DNA of 64,000 nt from an uncultured Saprospiraceae bacterium (GTDB lineage Bacteria; Bacteroidota; Bacteroidia; Chitinophagales; Saprospiraceae). Position 1 is the first letter of the stretch. Each line of letters starts with the position of its first letter. Made by a program: the position numbers and the translations under genes. The notes under the pieces were generated by a model, which was given only the letters and a program-made list of their open reading frames with translations, made no database searches and was not told the DNA's origin. This document shows positions 8,618 through 17,304 of the stretch, piece by piece. Location: positions 1 to 64,000 of the forward strand of contig CALEYL010000008.1 of NCBI GenBank assembly GCA_937926205.1. Reading direction: 5' to 3'.

Positions 8618-11278
8618 CTACTGAATCGTCAAATTCCCCAAACTTGAAGAAATGCCAATCAAAATCCCCCAATCGTAATACTTCCCGTCCTGGAAAGCAA
8701 CTGCGGCTTCGAGGCGGAGAAAGCGAAAAACGTTGTCGATGGAATAGCCCGCTTCAAAGTAGTTTTTGGAAGTTGGCGTCGCTAAGTAGTTGACAAACAC
8801 ATTCTCTTTGATCCCCATCATCCAGACTTCCGGAATTTGCGTCAGCAAAAATTTCCTGAATTGGTAGTGCACAAAAAGCGCTGCGTATTGATCGGCCGTG
8901 CTGTGGCGGTAATAATCCAGAAGCCGGAAACTGCCCACCGGATCGGAAGTCACGATGCCGAGGCGGTTGCCCGGGAAGTGCTTGTAATCGGCAAAGCCCA
9001 CATAATCTGAATTCAGAAACATCCCCAGATTGGCTTTCACATCCCAGGTGCCCCGTGCGCCGGCCCTGAACCGGTGCCGGAAACCCACATCGACCAGGTC
9101 GTAGTCGGTGACGCTTTCTGCAAGGCCGCTGAACCCTTTGCGGTATTCAAAAGTCAGGGTCGGCGATGAGTTTTCGATGACTTCTTTCCGCTTGTTGCGC
9201 AGACGGAACTTCAACCAGGGTTTGGCTTCTACTTGAATAGATGCCCAGGCGGCGCGTTCGGTTGCAGGCAGTGGGTAGCTAGCTTCCTCACTGATCGGGG
9301 TGTTGACTGCATAATCGCGGTCATCGCGGTTGAACCATGTCTGTGTGGTAGCATTGTCGAGCGTAAAACGTTCCGCCCATTCGCCCGTCAGGCGCATCGA
9401 CCATTTTTCACTGAAAGTCTGTGAAAACCCTGCCCTCAGGTAGTCTTTTTCATAAATGCTGATGTAATTGCGTTCCTGAAATAGGCAGGTAAACGTATTG
9501 ATGAATTCCGTGATCGGCTTCTCTTCGTTGTATTGGGAAACGTAGCGCCCACCTTCAACATAGAGCTTGCTCTTCTTTCCACTTTTCCCAAAATCGTAGT
9601 ATATCTCCCCCTTCCCGGTCAGTTTTTCCCGGGCAAAAGCATAGCGGGGCGTTGCGACGATGCCAAACTGCTGCCCTTTTTTCAGGTAGCGGTATTTAAA
9701 ATCGACGCTGAGGTTGAAGCCTTCCGCGGGGTTGAAAAACAGGCGCTGGATCGGAGCGCTGAAAGAAAATTGTTCGTGTTTGCTGAGTTTGTAGCTGTCG
9801 CCGCTGAAAATGGCGTCCATAAAATCGCCAAAAAAGCCGCTGCCTTTCTTGTTGTCCGTTTTGGTTTTGCCGGAGATGCTGTCCTGCTGCGCTTCCTGCG
9901 CCTCCACTTTGGCGATGCTGTCTACCCGGACGTAACCGCGCACCTCGTAAGGCGTCAGGGGTATCGGGCGAATTTCGTTCCAGTAGGCGGTATCGCGCTT
10001 GTAAGCCATGGAATCGATTTCAAATGTCGTAATGGATTCCACAACCGGCTCGTCTTTCTTTTCTTTCTTTTCCTGGGTTTCCTGCTTGTCGTATTCTTTC
10101 ATGAGCTTACGCAAATCTTTGCGGGTCAGCTCTTTGCCTTGCGACAACTGGTTTTCGATGTCGTTTAGTTGCTCCTTGTCTTTTTGTTTGGCGCGCGAAA
10201 TTTCTGCGGCAAGCGCTTTGTCTATTTTTTCGTCTACAATCACGAAGTCGTTGGGCAGGTCGGGGTTCAGCTTCACTTTGTAGTCGCTGATGGTAGACAG
10301 GTATTTGTATTCAAAACTAAAACCAAATATTTTGCCGTCCACATCGATTTTGTGGCTGACCGGCATCCAGGCTTTGGCTTCAACGGGCGCGTAAACCTGG
10401 TCTACCTGAAAGCCGATGCCCAGTTTGTACGATTTCAGCGACAAGCTGTGGATGCTCCACTCGTCCTCAATGATGTAGATATACCCCTCAAAAACGTTGT
10501 CGCCCCGGCTGCGCGGCGTCACTTTGATGCGGTTGACCCCAACACCCCGCTCGGTAAAATAGCCTTCCAGTTTGAAGCGGTAGTAGCCAAATGCTTTGGT
10601 AGAAAGTGGCGAAATGGCTTCGGCAACTTCTGGTTGGTAAAAGCTGGCAAAGATGAATCCATTGGGACTGGTAGAGTTGTCGTCCCCCTGTTTGTACACA
10701 GAAATGACCTTCTCTTTAAAGATATTCGGGCGGGTATATTCGATGAGGCTCACAGACTCGGACGTAAATGCCACAGTAGAGTCTATGCCTTCTTTGGCAA
10801 TGGTTTTTCGCAGGAAAAAAGGCGAATCCTTCAGGCGGCCCGATCCTTTGATGTAGACCTTAGCCGTATAGCTGTCTACCTGTTGGCGGTGGTAATCCGC
10901 TTTGGCAATGGCTTTGCGCATCACCGTATAAGCAGGATCCTCCCGGCCTTCGTACACTTCCACCGTTTTTAATTCCAGGGTCTGTTCTGTCAATTCTACA
11001 TTCAGGTCTTTAAAAATTGCGCCAATGGTCACTTTTTCAATCCGGGCTTTGTACCCTAAATATTGATAAACCAGCGTGTAGGCGCCGGGCTCCAGCCTGA
11101 TTTCATAATAACCTTCTGCATTGGCCGTAGCGCCGGTACCGGTTTCCTGAACGTAAATGGTTGCAAATTCCAGCGCTTCGCCGCGTTGGTTTTTAATAAA
11201 ACCTTTGACGCCACTGGCGAAAGCGGCAGGGGCATAGCCAAACAGTAAACACAAAAAGAGCAGCCTGACATGCAACAT
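8618..11278 (-). CDS. DUF5686 / carboxypeptidase-regulatory-like domain surface protein
   Basis: 886 residues from the ATG at 11278, which starts a signal peptide (MLHVRLLFLCLLFGYAPAAFA); an in-frame ATG 54 bp upstream would place 18 hydrophilic residues before it. Residues about 22-100 form a CarboxypepD_reg-like domain (GFIKNQRGEALEFATIYVQ). The rest matches the DUF5686 layout: a charged central region with a KK/KE-rich linker around 370-420 and a C-terminal beta-barrel-like half with many aromatic strands. The family is a common Bacteroidota outer-membrane protein of unknown role. Monocistronic by position. No defect seen. Confidence 0.9.
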   Translation of the reverse strand: MLHVRLLFLCLLFGYAPAAFASGVKGFIKNQRGEALEFATIYVQETGTGATANAEGYYEIRLEPGAYTLVYQYLGYKARIEKVTIGAIFKDLNVELTEQTLELKTVEVYEGREDPAYTVMRKAIAKADYHRQQVDSYTAKVYIKGSGRLKDSPFFLRKTIAKEGIDSTVAFTSESVSLIEYTRPNIFKEKVISVYKQGDDNSTSPNGFIFASFYQPEVAEAISPLSTKAFGYYRFKLEGYFTERGVGVNRIKVTPRSRGDNVFEGYIYIIEDEWSIHSLSLKSYKLGIGFQVDQVYAPVEAKAWMPVSHKIDVDGKIFGFSFEYKYLSTISDYKVKLNPDLPNDFVIVDEKIDKALAAEISRAKQKDKEQLNDIENQLSQGKELTRKDLRKLMKEYDKQETQEKKEKKDEPVVESITTFEIDSMAYKRDTAYWNEIRPIPLTPYEVRGYVRVDSIAKVEAQEAQQDSISGKTKTDNKKGSGFFGDFMDAIFSGDSYKLSKHEQFSFSAPIQRLFFNPAEGFNLSVDFKYRYLKKGQQFGIVATPRYAFAREKLTGKGEIYYDFGKSGKKSKLYVEGGRYVSQYNEEKPITEFINTFTCLFQERNYISIYEKDYLRAGFSQTFSEKWSMRLTGEWAERFTLDNATTQTWFNRDDRDYAVNTPISEEASYPLPATERAAWASIQVEAKPWLKFRLRNKRKEVIENSSPTLTFEYRKGFSGLAESVTDYDLVDVGFRHRFRAGARGTWDVKANLGMFLNSDYVGFADYKHFPGNRLGIVTSDPVGSFRLLDYYRHSTADQYAALFVHYQFRKFLLTQIPEVWMMGIKENVFVNYLATPTSKNYFEAGYSIDNVFRFLRLEAAVAFQDGKYYDWGILIGISSSLGNLTIQ

Positions 11279-11370
11279 GGATATGGTGTTTTTATGTGTA
11301 ATAAAAGTAAAATGTTCGTTTGCACCCGACACACCTTTTCAGTTTCGGATTGCATCTGTTTTGATAACAA

Positions 11371-11572
11371 GTGACCGTTTTTTGGGCCGGGCATCACGCA
11401 GCTATCAAATCATAAAGCAGACTTCAAAATTGTCCATTCTGTCTTTGTATGATCTTTAGGGTTTGAGAGCAAGGCTTGCGAAGGCCCAAAAAATGAAAGT
11501 TTACTTGTGTAAATGACCGTTTTTTGGGCCGAGCATAACGCAGCTATCAAATCATAAAGACTTAAAGACAGA
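11371..11572 (+). repeat. Dispersed palindrome-containing repeat, copy B plus a half copy
   Basis: 11457-11572 is the second copy of the element at 4420-4521, in opposite orientation, including the hairpin GGCCCAAAAAA...TTTTTTGGGCC. 11371-11418 repeats the right half alone (ACCGTTTTTTGGGCC through CAGCTATCAAATCATAAAG, matching 11513-11559). The surrounding gap 11279-11764 lies between divergent genes and holds no other recognisable feature. Confidence 0.85.
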
Positions 11573-11764
11573 CGCGAAGAAACGTTGTAAGCAGAGAAGA
11601 CAAAAATAATAGCGATAAAAGTTAGCGGATTTTCGTTGAATGTAATGAAAAGGTCAAAAAACCGGGTGAATAATAGAGCACTGGTTCAGCCGGGGCTTTC
11701 ATTTTGGAAAATTGTTAAATTTGTAAGCGCTCTCAGCGTTTTTTATCACTACAATCAGCAAATC

Positions 11765-12088
11765 ATGGCACTCTTTAATTTTTTCAGAACGCCGAAGCCG
11801 ATTAGATTCGACTATAAACCCAGATACTGGGATCAGGAAAAAGAAGAAAAGGAAAAACGCATGGAGCGCCTCGAATCCATACAGGGGCAAGGCATAGATG
11901 GAGCCAAAGCCCGTATTTCTGAAGCCTTCTCCAAAAGCGGCAACCGAAAACTCTTCGCAGGAGAGCGCCGGCAAAAATCGCGACAGGCAAGCTTTATCCG
12001 ATTGGCGTTAATTCTTTTGCTCGCTTTAATCGCTTATCTGGCACTCACCGTATATTTGCCGCGGACCGGAGGACTCTACTTTGAATAG
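11765..12088 (+). CDS. Small single-span membrane protein conserved next to mutL in Bacteroidota
   Basis: 107 residues from the ATG at 11765. The N-terminus contains FDYKPRYWD (residues 15-23), followed by a strongly charged region KEEKEKRMERLE, a basic stretch, and one transmembrane helix at about 76-98, ending LYFE. The KPRY(Y/W)D word and the layout match small proteins near mutL in other Bacteroidota, sometimes labelled riboflavin synthase subunit beta in databases; nothing in the sequence supports that enzyme name. A longer start at 11636 adds 43 residues without family features. Function unknown. It precedes mutL by 165 bp. Confidence 0.72.
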   Translation: MALFNFFRTPKPIRFDYKPRYWDQEKEEKEKRMERLESIQGQGIDGAKARISEAFSKSGNRKLFAGERRQKSRQASFIRLALILLLALIAYLALTVYLPRTGGLYFE

Positions 12089-12253
12089 GTTTGCTGCAAC
12101 CGTCTGAATGCGATTGTTGTTGTTATGAGAAATTCCGGTTATTTTGCTTATTTGCACTTTGCATTTTAAGACAACTTCAGCGCGCGCGCAGCTAAAGAGA
12201 GCCCGCCGCCTCCCGGTTGGAATAAACCGCCGGGAATCGAAAAAGACACACGC

Positions 12254-14152
12254 ATGACAGATGTCATCCAACTGTTGCCTGACGCCATTGCCAACCAGAT
12301 TGCCGCCGGAGAAGTCATCCAGCGCCCGGCATCAGTGGTCAAGGAATTGATGGAGAATGCCATAGATGCCGGCAGCAACAACATCCGGCTCATTGTAAAA
12401 GAAGCGGGACGCAGCCTGATTCAGGTGGTGGACAATGGCTGCGGCATGTCCGAAACGGATGCCCGCATGTCCTTTGAGCGCCACGCCACTTCGAAAATCC
12501 GCGAAGCCAAAGACCTTTTTTCCATCCGAACGATGGGTTTTCGTGGGGAAGCAATGGCTTCCATGGCCGCAGTAGCCCATGTGGAAATGCGCACCCGCCG
12601 CCAATTGGACGACCTCGGCACCCGCCTGGTAGTAGAAGGATCAGAACTGAAAGTACAGGAAGCCTGCCAATGCAACGCCGGTACGAGTATTGCGGTAAAA
12701 AACCTGTTTTACAATGTGCCCGCCCGCCGCAACTTCCTCAAATCCAATCCGGTGGAGATGCGCCACATCATTGATGAGTTTTTGCACCTGGCCCTCTCCT
12801 ACCCCGATCTTTTCTTTTCCCTGCACCACAACAACGAAGAGCTTTACCACCTTCCGCCCGGCAATTTGCGCCAGCGCCTGATCGCTGTGTTTGGAAAAGA
12901 CTACAACAAAAAGATTGTTCCGGTAACGGAAGAAACCGATGCCATGCGCCTGGAAGGCTTCGTTGGCAAACCGGAATTTGCCAAAAAAGGCCGGGGCGAG
13001 CAGTTTTTTTTCGTCAACCAGCGCTACATCCGCAGCAATTACCTGCATCATGCCGTGATGACGGCTTACGAAGAGCTGCTGCCCAAAGAAACGGTGCCAT
13101 TTTATGCGCTGTTCATCGACATAGACCCTAACCGCATTGACATCAATGTGCATCCGACCAAGCAGGAAATTAAATTTGACGATGAACGTCTGGTTTACAA
13201 CTACCTGCGCGTAGCGGTCCGGCACGCGCTCGGCCGTCACAGCATCATGCCCTCGCTGGATTTCGATCAGGAACAGGGCTTTTCCATGCGCATCGGAAGT
13301 GCGAGTGAAGAAAATTCGCCCACGCTGGACGAAATGACTTCTCAAAAACCGAATCCTGCCTCCGGGCGCGATACTTATTCCGGCAAGGGCCCGGCTTCTC
13401 CGCCACGAAAAGAAGTGCTGCGCCAGTGGGAAGATTTCTACAAAGGCCTGAATCAGGAGGAGGAAGAAACACCCGGACAGGAAGCAGAAGCAGGGTCGGC
13501 AGAAGCAGACCAAACCATGACCATAGGCAGCGCCTGGGCGGATGACGCCGGCGAAGACAAATTGGCTCTGGGGGCTGCAAAACCGCAGCGAGAGCCTTAT
13601 CAGATCCATGCCAGCTATATTGTCAGCCACATCAAATCGGGATTTCTGCTCATTGATCAGCAGGCTGCCCACGAACGCATCCTGTTTGAACAATACCTGC
13701 AGGTGCTGGAACAACAAAGCGCCGTTACCCAGACGCAGTTGTTCCCGCGTACCCTGACCCTGACGCCCGCTGACGCCACCGTGCTCAACGCCATTCTGGA
13801 TCAGGTCAATCTGCTGGGCTTCGACATCCAGGCTTTTGGCGGCAATACCTTTGTCATCAACGGCGTGCCGGCAGAACTGGCAGGCAAAAAAGACGAAGTG
13901 GCGCTGATTGAAACGCTGATGGAGCAATACCGAATGAACATAGACCTGAAATTAGACGCTGCAGAGAGCATCGCAAGGGCAATGGCGCGCAGCGCGGCCA
14001 TCCGCAGGGGGCAGCCATTGACCGTCCACGAGATGCAATCGCTCATTGATCGGTTGTTTGCCTGCGCCACGCCCTACAAAAATCCCTCGGGCCGTTTCTG
14101 CTTTGTGACGTATGAATTAGACGATTTGGCGAAAAGATTTGAAGGCGCCTGA
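12254..14152 (+). CDS. mutL: DNA mismatch repair protein MutL
   Basis: 632 residues. The GHKL ATPase domain is complete: IAAGEVIQRPASVVKEL near 15-31, ENAIDAG near 35, DNGCGM near 60 and GFRGEA near 96. A Gln/Glu-rich linker spans about 365-435 and the dimerisation domain follows. The C-terminal metal motif reads D468-Q-Q-A-A-H-E474, so the histidine of the canonical DQHA(X)2E(X)4E is a glutamine, and the usual cysteine words ACR and CPHGRP appear as ARS and NPSGRF. MutL links MutS recognition to strand removal. First of a run of rightward genes (mutL, two rhomboids, EEP hydrolase). Confidence 0.96.
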   Translation: MTDVIQLLPDAIANQIAAGEVIQRPASVVKELMENAIDAGSNNIRLIVKEAGRSLIQVVDNGCGMSETDARMSFERHATSKIREAKDLFSIRTMGFRGEAMASMAAVAHVEMRTRRQLDDLGTRLVVEGSELKVQEACQCNAGTSIAVKNLFYNVPARRNFLKSNPVEMRHIIDEFLHLALSYPDLFFSLHHNNEELYHLPPGNLRQRLIAVFGKDYNKKIVPVTEETDAMRLEGFVGKPEFAKKGRGEQFFFVNQRYIRSNYLHHAVMTAYEELLPKETVPFYALFIDIDPNRIDINVHPTKQEIKFDDERLVYNYLRVAVRHALGRHSIMPSLDFDQEQGFSMRIGSASEENSPTLDEMTSQKPNPASGRDTYSGKGPASPPRKEVLRQWEDFYKGLNQEEEETPGQEAEAGSAEADQTMTIGSAWADDAGEDKLALGAAKPQREPYQIHASYIVSHIKSGFLLIDQQAAHERILFEQYLQVLEQQSAVTQTQLFPRTLTLTPADATVLNAILDQVNLLGFDIQAFGGNTFVINGVPAELAGKKDEVALIETLMEQYRMNIDLKLDAAESIARAMARSAAIRRGQPLTVHEMQSLIDRLFACATPYKNPSGRFCFVTYELDDLAKRFEGA

Positions 14153-14274
14153 AATTTTTGCGCCCTTTGTTTTTTTGGGGAAGCACTGAATAAATTTCAA
14201 TTTCATGCTAACCTTTGCCTTTGGCCCGCTACCTTCGGCTTTATACTGGAGACTTTTGACAAAAAAATAAACAC

Positions 14275-15096
14275 ATGTTCAACAACATCACCGGCGTCGT
14301 CAAAAACTTACTGATCCTGAACGTAATCATGTTTCTGGCCCGGTATGTGATTGGCGAAGAGCAAGCCTACGACCTGTTGGCTTTACACTACCCGACTTCG
14401 GAAAAATTTCTGCCGGTCCAGATCATCTCGCACTTCTTCATGCACGGAAGTCTGGCCCATATTTTCTTCAACATGTTCGCCCTGGTGATGTTCGGCAGCG
14501 TATTGGAAACCCTCTGGGGGCCGAAGCGCTTTTTGTACTATTACTTTTTCTGCGCTTTAGGCGCAGCGGTTTTGCACATGGGCGTAAGCTATTATGAAAT
14601 CTCCGGGCTGCAACATGCCATGGAAGCTTTCCAGGCCAATCCGGGCATGAATACCTTCTGGGGATTTTTCAACGAAGTGCCCATGAACCAACTCGATCCG
14701 GAATACGCAAGTGCTGTGAATAAACTCGGCACCCTGTTTACCAGTCAGTCCGATCCGTCCATCGTGCAAACGGCAACCAGCGCCATGGAGTCGTACCTGA
14801 ATGCCAAGCAGAATACGCCGGTTGTCGGCGCTTCCGGGGCCATTTACGGGCTGTTGCTGGCCTTCGGCATGAATTTCCCGAATGCGGAACTCATGCTGAT
14901 CTTTTTCCCGGTTCCGGTAAAAGCCAAATACTTCATTCCGGTGTTAATTATCATAGAATTGTTTCTGGGTGTCAACCAGTTCTCCTGGGACAACATCGCG
15001 CACTTTGCGCATTTGGGGGGCGCATTGTCGGGATTCTTGTTAATTTTGTACTGGCGAAAATTCGGTTCCCGATTTGATAATACCCGCTATAAATAA
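14275..15096 (+). CDS. Rhomboid-family intramembrane serine protease
   Basis: 273 residues with about six hydrophobic helices. The catalytic serine is S187 in GASGAIYG and the partner histidine is in HFAHLGGALSG (H243 or H246, the latter matching rhomboid helix 6). An early segment HGSLAHIFFNMFALVMFG (about 60-78) is the conserved helix-2 region. A hydrophilic loop of about 70 residues (105-180) separates helices 3 and 4. Rhomboids cleave membrane proteins inside the bilayer. The next gene starts 12 bp after the stop and is a second rhomboid. An upstream TAACCTTTGC word near 14208 may be part of a promoter. Confidence 0.94.
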   Translation: MFNNITGVVKNLLILNVIMFLARYVIGEEQAYDLLALHYPTSEKFLPVQIISHFFMHGSLAHIFFNMFALVMFGSVLETLWGPKRFLYYYFFCALGAAVLHMGVSYYEISGLQHAMEAFQANPGMNTFWGFFNEVPMNQLDPEYASAVNKLGTLFTSQSDPSIVQTATSAMESYLNAKQNTPVVGASGAIYGLLLAFGMNFPNAELMLIFFPVPVKAKYFIPVLIIIELFLGVNQFSWDNIAHFAHLGGALSGFLLILYWRKFGSRFDNTRYK

Positions 15097-15107
15097 TTTC
15101 GCTGCCA

Positions 15108-16076
15108 ATGCTACAGTCTATTTGGGAAGATGTCCGGAAGGAATTCAATTATGGTAATATGGTCAACCGTATTATCATCATCAATGTGTCCGTTTTTGTA
15201 CTGATTACGCTGTTCTGGCTATTTTTACGCATATCTCACGGCTGGGATTTTCCGGTCGACACCTATAACAATGTCCGCAATTTTTTCCTGATTTCTTCCA
15301 ACTGGTGGCACAACCTTACCCACCCCTGGGTTTTCATCACCAGCATGTTCATGCACGAAGATTTCTGGCACATCCTCTGGAACATGCTTTTTCTCTACTG
15401 GTTTGGTCGCATTGTGGGCGATTTTATCGGCGACCACCGCGTATTGCCCATTTACCTGCTGGGCGGTCTGGCGGGCAACATCGTGTTTTTCATTACCATC
15501 TCGCTCATCACGCCTGCGGCAAACGGTCCTGTTTTTGCCCTTGGCGCTTCGGGAGCGGTCATGGCCATTGCCCTGGCATCAGCAGTTTTGGCGCCCAATT
15601 ACATCATCCGGCTGCTGATCATTGGCGATGTGCGCCTAAAATATGTGGTGGCGGTACTTTTGTTCCTCGACCTCTTTTTCATCAGCCGCGACAACAACAC
15701 CGGCGGCCATTTTGCGCACCTCGGCGGCGCCCTCATGGGCTGGATTTTTGTGCTGCGCCTTCGAGAAGGTCACGATCTTTCCGAACCGGTAAACCGCATA
15801 TTAACGGCCATTAGCGGCTTCCTGAAATCGCCGGTAAAATCGCTTACCGGTAGAAAGAAAGGACCTAAAATGGCTTACCGAAACCCGGTTAAAACGACTA
15901 CCAGCGCAGGAAAAAGCGCTCAGGCAAAAGGCAGCCGCGCCGGCGACACCAAAACCGCCAATGGAATGTCTTATCAGGAACAACTCGACGCCATTTTAGA
16001 TAAAATCAAGCAGTCGGGCTACGAAAGCCTGACCAAAGAGGAAAAAGAATTTCTGTTTAACGCCAGTAAAGACTAA
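15108..16076 (+). CDS. Rhomboid-family intramembrane serine protease, second copy
   Basis: 322 residues. Catalytic S148 lies in LGASGAVM and the partner histidine in GGHFAHLGGALMGW (H201/H204). The helix-2 word HEDFWHILWNMLFLYWFG is present. The last 90 residues are soluble, basic and low in complexity, ending with a short helical segment (YQEQLDAILDKIKQSGYESL) that looks like the zinc-free tail seen in many Bacteroidota rhomboids. Sequence differs enough from the preceding rhomboid to be an old duplication or an independent member. The downstream EEP gene starts 3 bases after this stop. Confidence 0.94.
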   Translation: MLQSIWEDVRKEFNYGNMVNRIIIINVSVFVLITLFWLFLRISHGWDFPVDTYNNVRNFFLISSNWWHNLTHPWVFITSMFMHEDFWHILWNMLFLYWFGRIVGDFIGDHRVLPIYLLGGLAGNIVFFITISLITPAANGPVFALGASGAVMAIALASAVLAPNYIIRLLIIGDVRLKYVVAVLLFLDLFFISRDNNTGGHFAHLGGALMGWIFVLRLREGHDLSEPVNRILTAISGFLKSPVKSLTGRKKGPKMAYRNPVKTTTSAGKSAQAKGSRAGDTKTANGMSYQEQLDAILDKIKQSGYESLTKEEKEFLFNASKD

Positions 16077-16078
16077 GC

Positions 16079-17140
16079 ATGCGCAGCGCCGGCCCCCAAT
16101 TGATGCGGTGGATTAATGTAAGCGTCATTATTTTGACGCTGCTGAGCTACCTCGCGCCGGATGTCAACCCCAATTCCTTTTGGCCAACCGCTTTTCTCGG
16201 GCTGCTTTTCCCTTTGTTGCTGATTGCCAACATCCTGCTCATTGTCTGGTGGGCCTTCCGGCGGCATTGGTACGCTTTTTTTTCGCTGGGCTGCCTTTTA
16301 GTGGGCTATTCCCACGTGCAGGGCGCGTTTGGTCTGCGTTTTGCAAGCGCCCTGAAACCTGAACATGCAAAAGGCGCCATCACGCTGATGACCTTCAATG
16401 CCCACGAATTCAAAGGGTTCGGCAAACAAAAATTTGACGAAAAAATATTCCGGGAACTGGTGCTCGCCCAGCGCCCTGATGTGCTTTGCTTTCAGGAGTT
16501 TCCGCTCCATGCATCGGTTGCGAAAAAGTTTGGCGACCTGCTTTCCGAAACAGCGGGCCTGCGCTACGCCTATCAGGAAAAAAGCGGCACTTTGGCGATT
16601 TTTTCCCGCTATCCGATAGGCCGCAAAGAAGCGAAGTATTTTACCAACCGTGCCAATGGCTATCTTTACGCCGACCTCGACATCGGGGGCAAAAACATCC
16701 GCGTTTTTAACCTGCACCTGCAAACCAATGCCATTTCTAAAATCACGGAGAACATAGATCCTGCCGATGTCAAAATCCAGGATCGCGAAATCTGGCAAAG
16801 CTTCGGAGGGGTTTTGCGCCGCTACAAACGCTCCTCACAATTGCGCGCCCGGCAGGCCATCGCCATTTCGGCCGCCATCAAAAAATCGCCTTTTCCGGTA
16901 CTGGTTTGCGGCGATTTCAACGACGTGCCCATGTCTTTTACAACCCATACCATTTCCGACGGGCTTCAGGACGGTTTTAAATGCAAAGGCAGCGGGCGCG
17001 GCGTCAGTTATGCCGGCAACCTCCCCGGCCTGCGCATTGATTATGCCCTGGCAGGTCCCGATTTTGAAGTGCTGGATTTCCATACGCTGCATCCCGGGCT
17101 TTCAGATCATTATCCGCTGGTGATGCGGGTGGCGCTGTAG
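16079..17140 (+). CDS. Endonuclease/exonuclease/phosphatase (EEP) family hydrolase with N-terminal membrane anchor
   Basis: 353 residues. Three hydrophobic helices occupy about 1-85; the EEP domain follows with FNAHEF (about 103), CFQEFPL (about 138, catalytic Glu), CGDFNDVP (about 278) and SDHYPLVM at the C-terminus (catalytic Asp-His). This metal-dependent fold cleaves phosphodiesters or phosphoesters; substrate unknown, and the anchor would place the domain outside or at the membrane. The start is 3 bases past the second rhomboid stop, so the pair is certainly cotranscribed. Confidence 0.92.
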   Translation: MRSAGPQLMRWINVSVIILTLLSYLAPDVNPNSFWPTAFLGLLFPLLLIANILLIVWWAFRRHWYAFFSLGCLLVGYSHVQGAFGLRFASALKPEHAKGAITLMTFNAHEFKGFGKQKFDEKIFRELVLAQRPDVLCFQEFPLHASVAKKFGDLLSETAGLRYAYQEKSGTLAIFSRYPIGRKEAKYFTNRANGYLYADLDIGGKNIRVFNLHLQTNAISKITENIDPADVKIQDREIWQSFGGVLRRYKRSSQLRARQAIAISAAIKKSPFPVLVCGDFNDVPMSFTTHTISDGLQDGFKCKGSGRGVSYAGNLPGLRIDYALAGPDFEVLDFHTLHPGLSDHYPLVMRVAL

Positions 17141-17281
17141 TTTCAAATGGCTTCATTCTGTTTATTTCAGCACCCATAAAATTTTTAACCCAACCTTAGC
17201 TGCAGAAAAATTTGATGCCCCACCCGGTGTATCCCCCCTCAAAAACATAAAATACATCGTGCACCGCTTTTACTTTTTTTA

Positions 17282-17289
17282 TACTTTTG
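17282..17289 (+). promoter_or_regulatory. Possible -7 promoter box for cysS
   Basis: TACTTTTG fits the Bacteroidota consensus TAnnTTTG and lies 16 bp before the cysS ATG. No TTG is visible at the expected -33 distance, so support is partial. Confidence 0.4.
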
Positions 17290-17304
17290 TGCCAAATTTC
17301 CTGA

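Noticed and set aside
11636..11764. Upstream start of the small mutL-adjacent protein
   Set aside because: The 43 added residues have no family features; the ATG at 11765 begins the recognised pattern.
12641..13927. 428-codon frame opposite mutL
   Set aside because: Antisense shadow of the conserved MutL gene.
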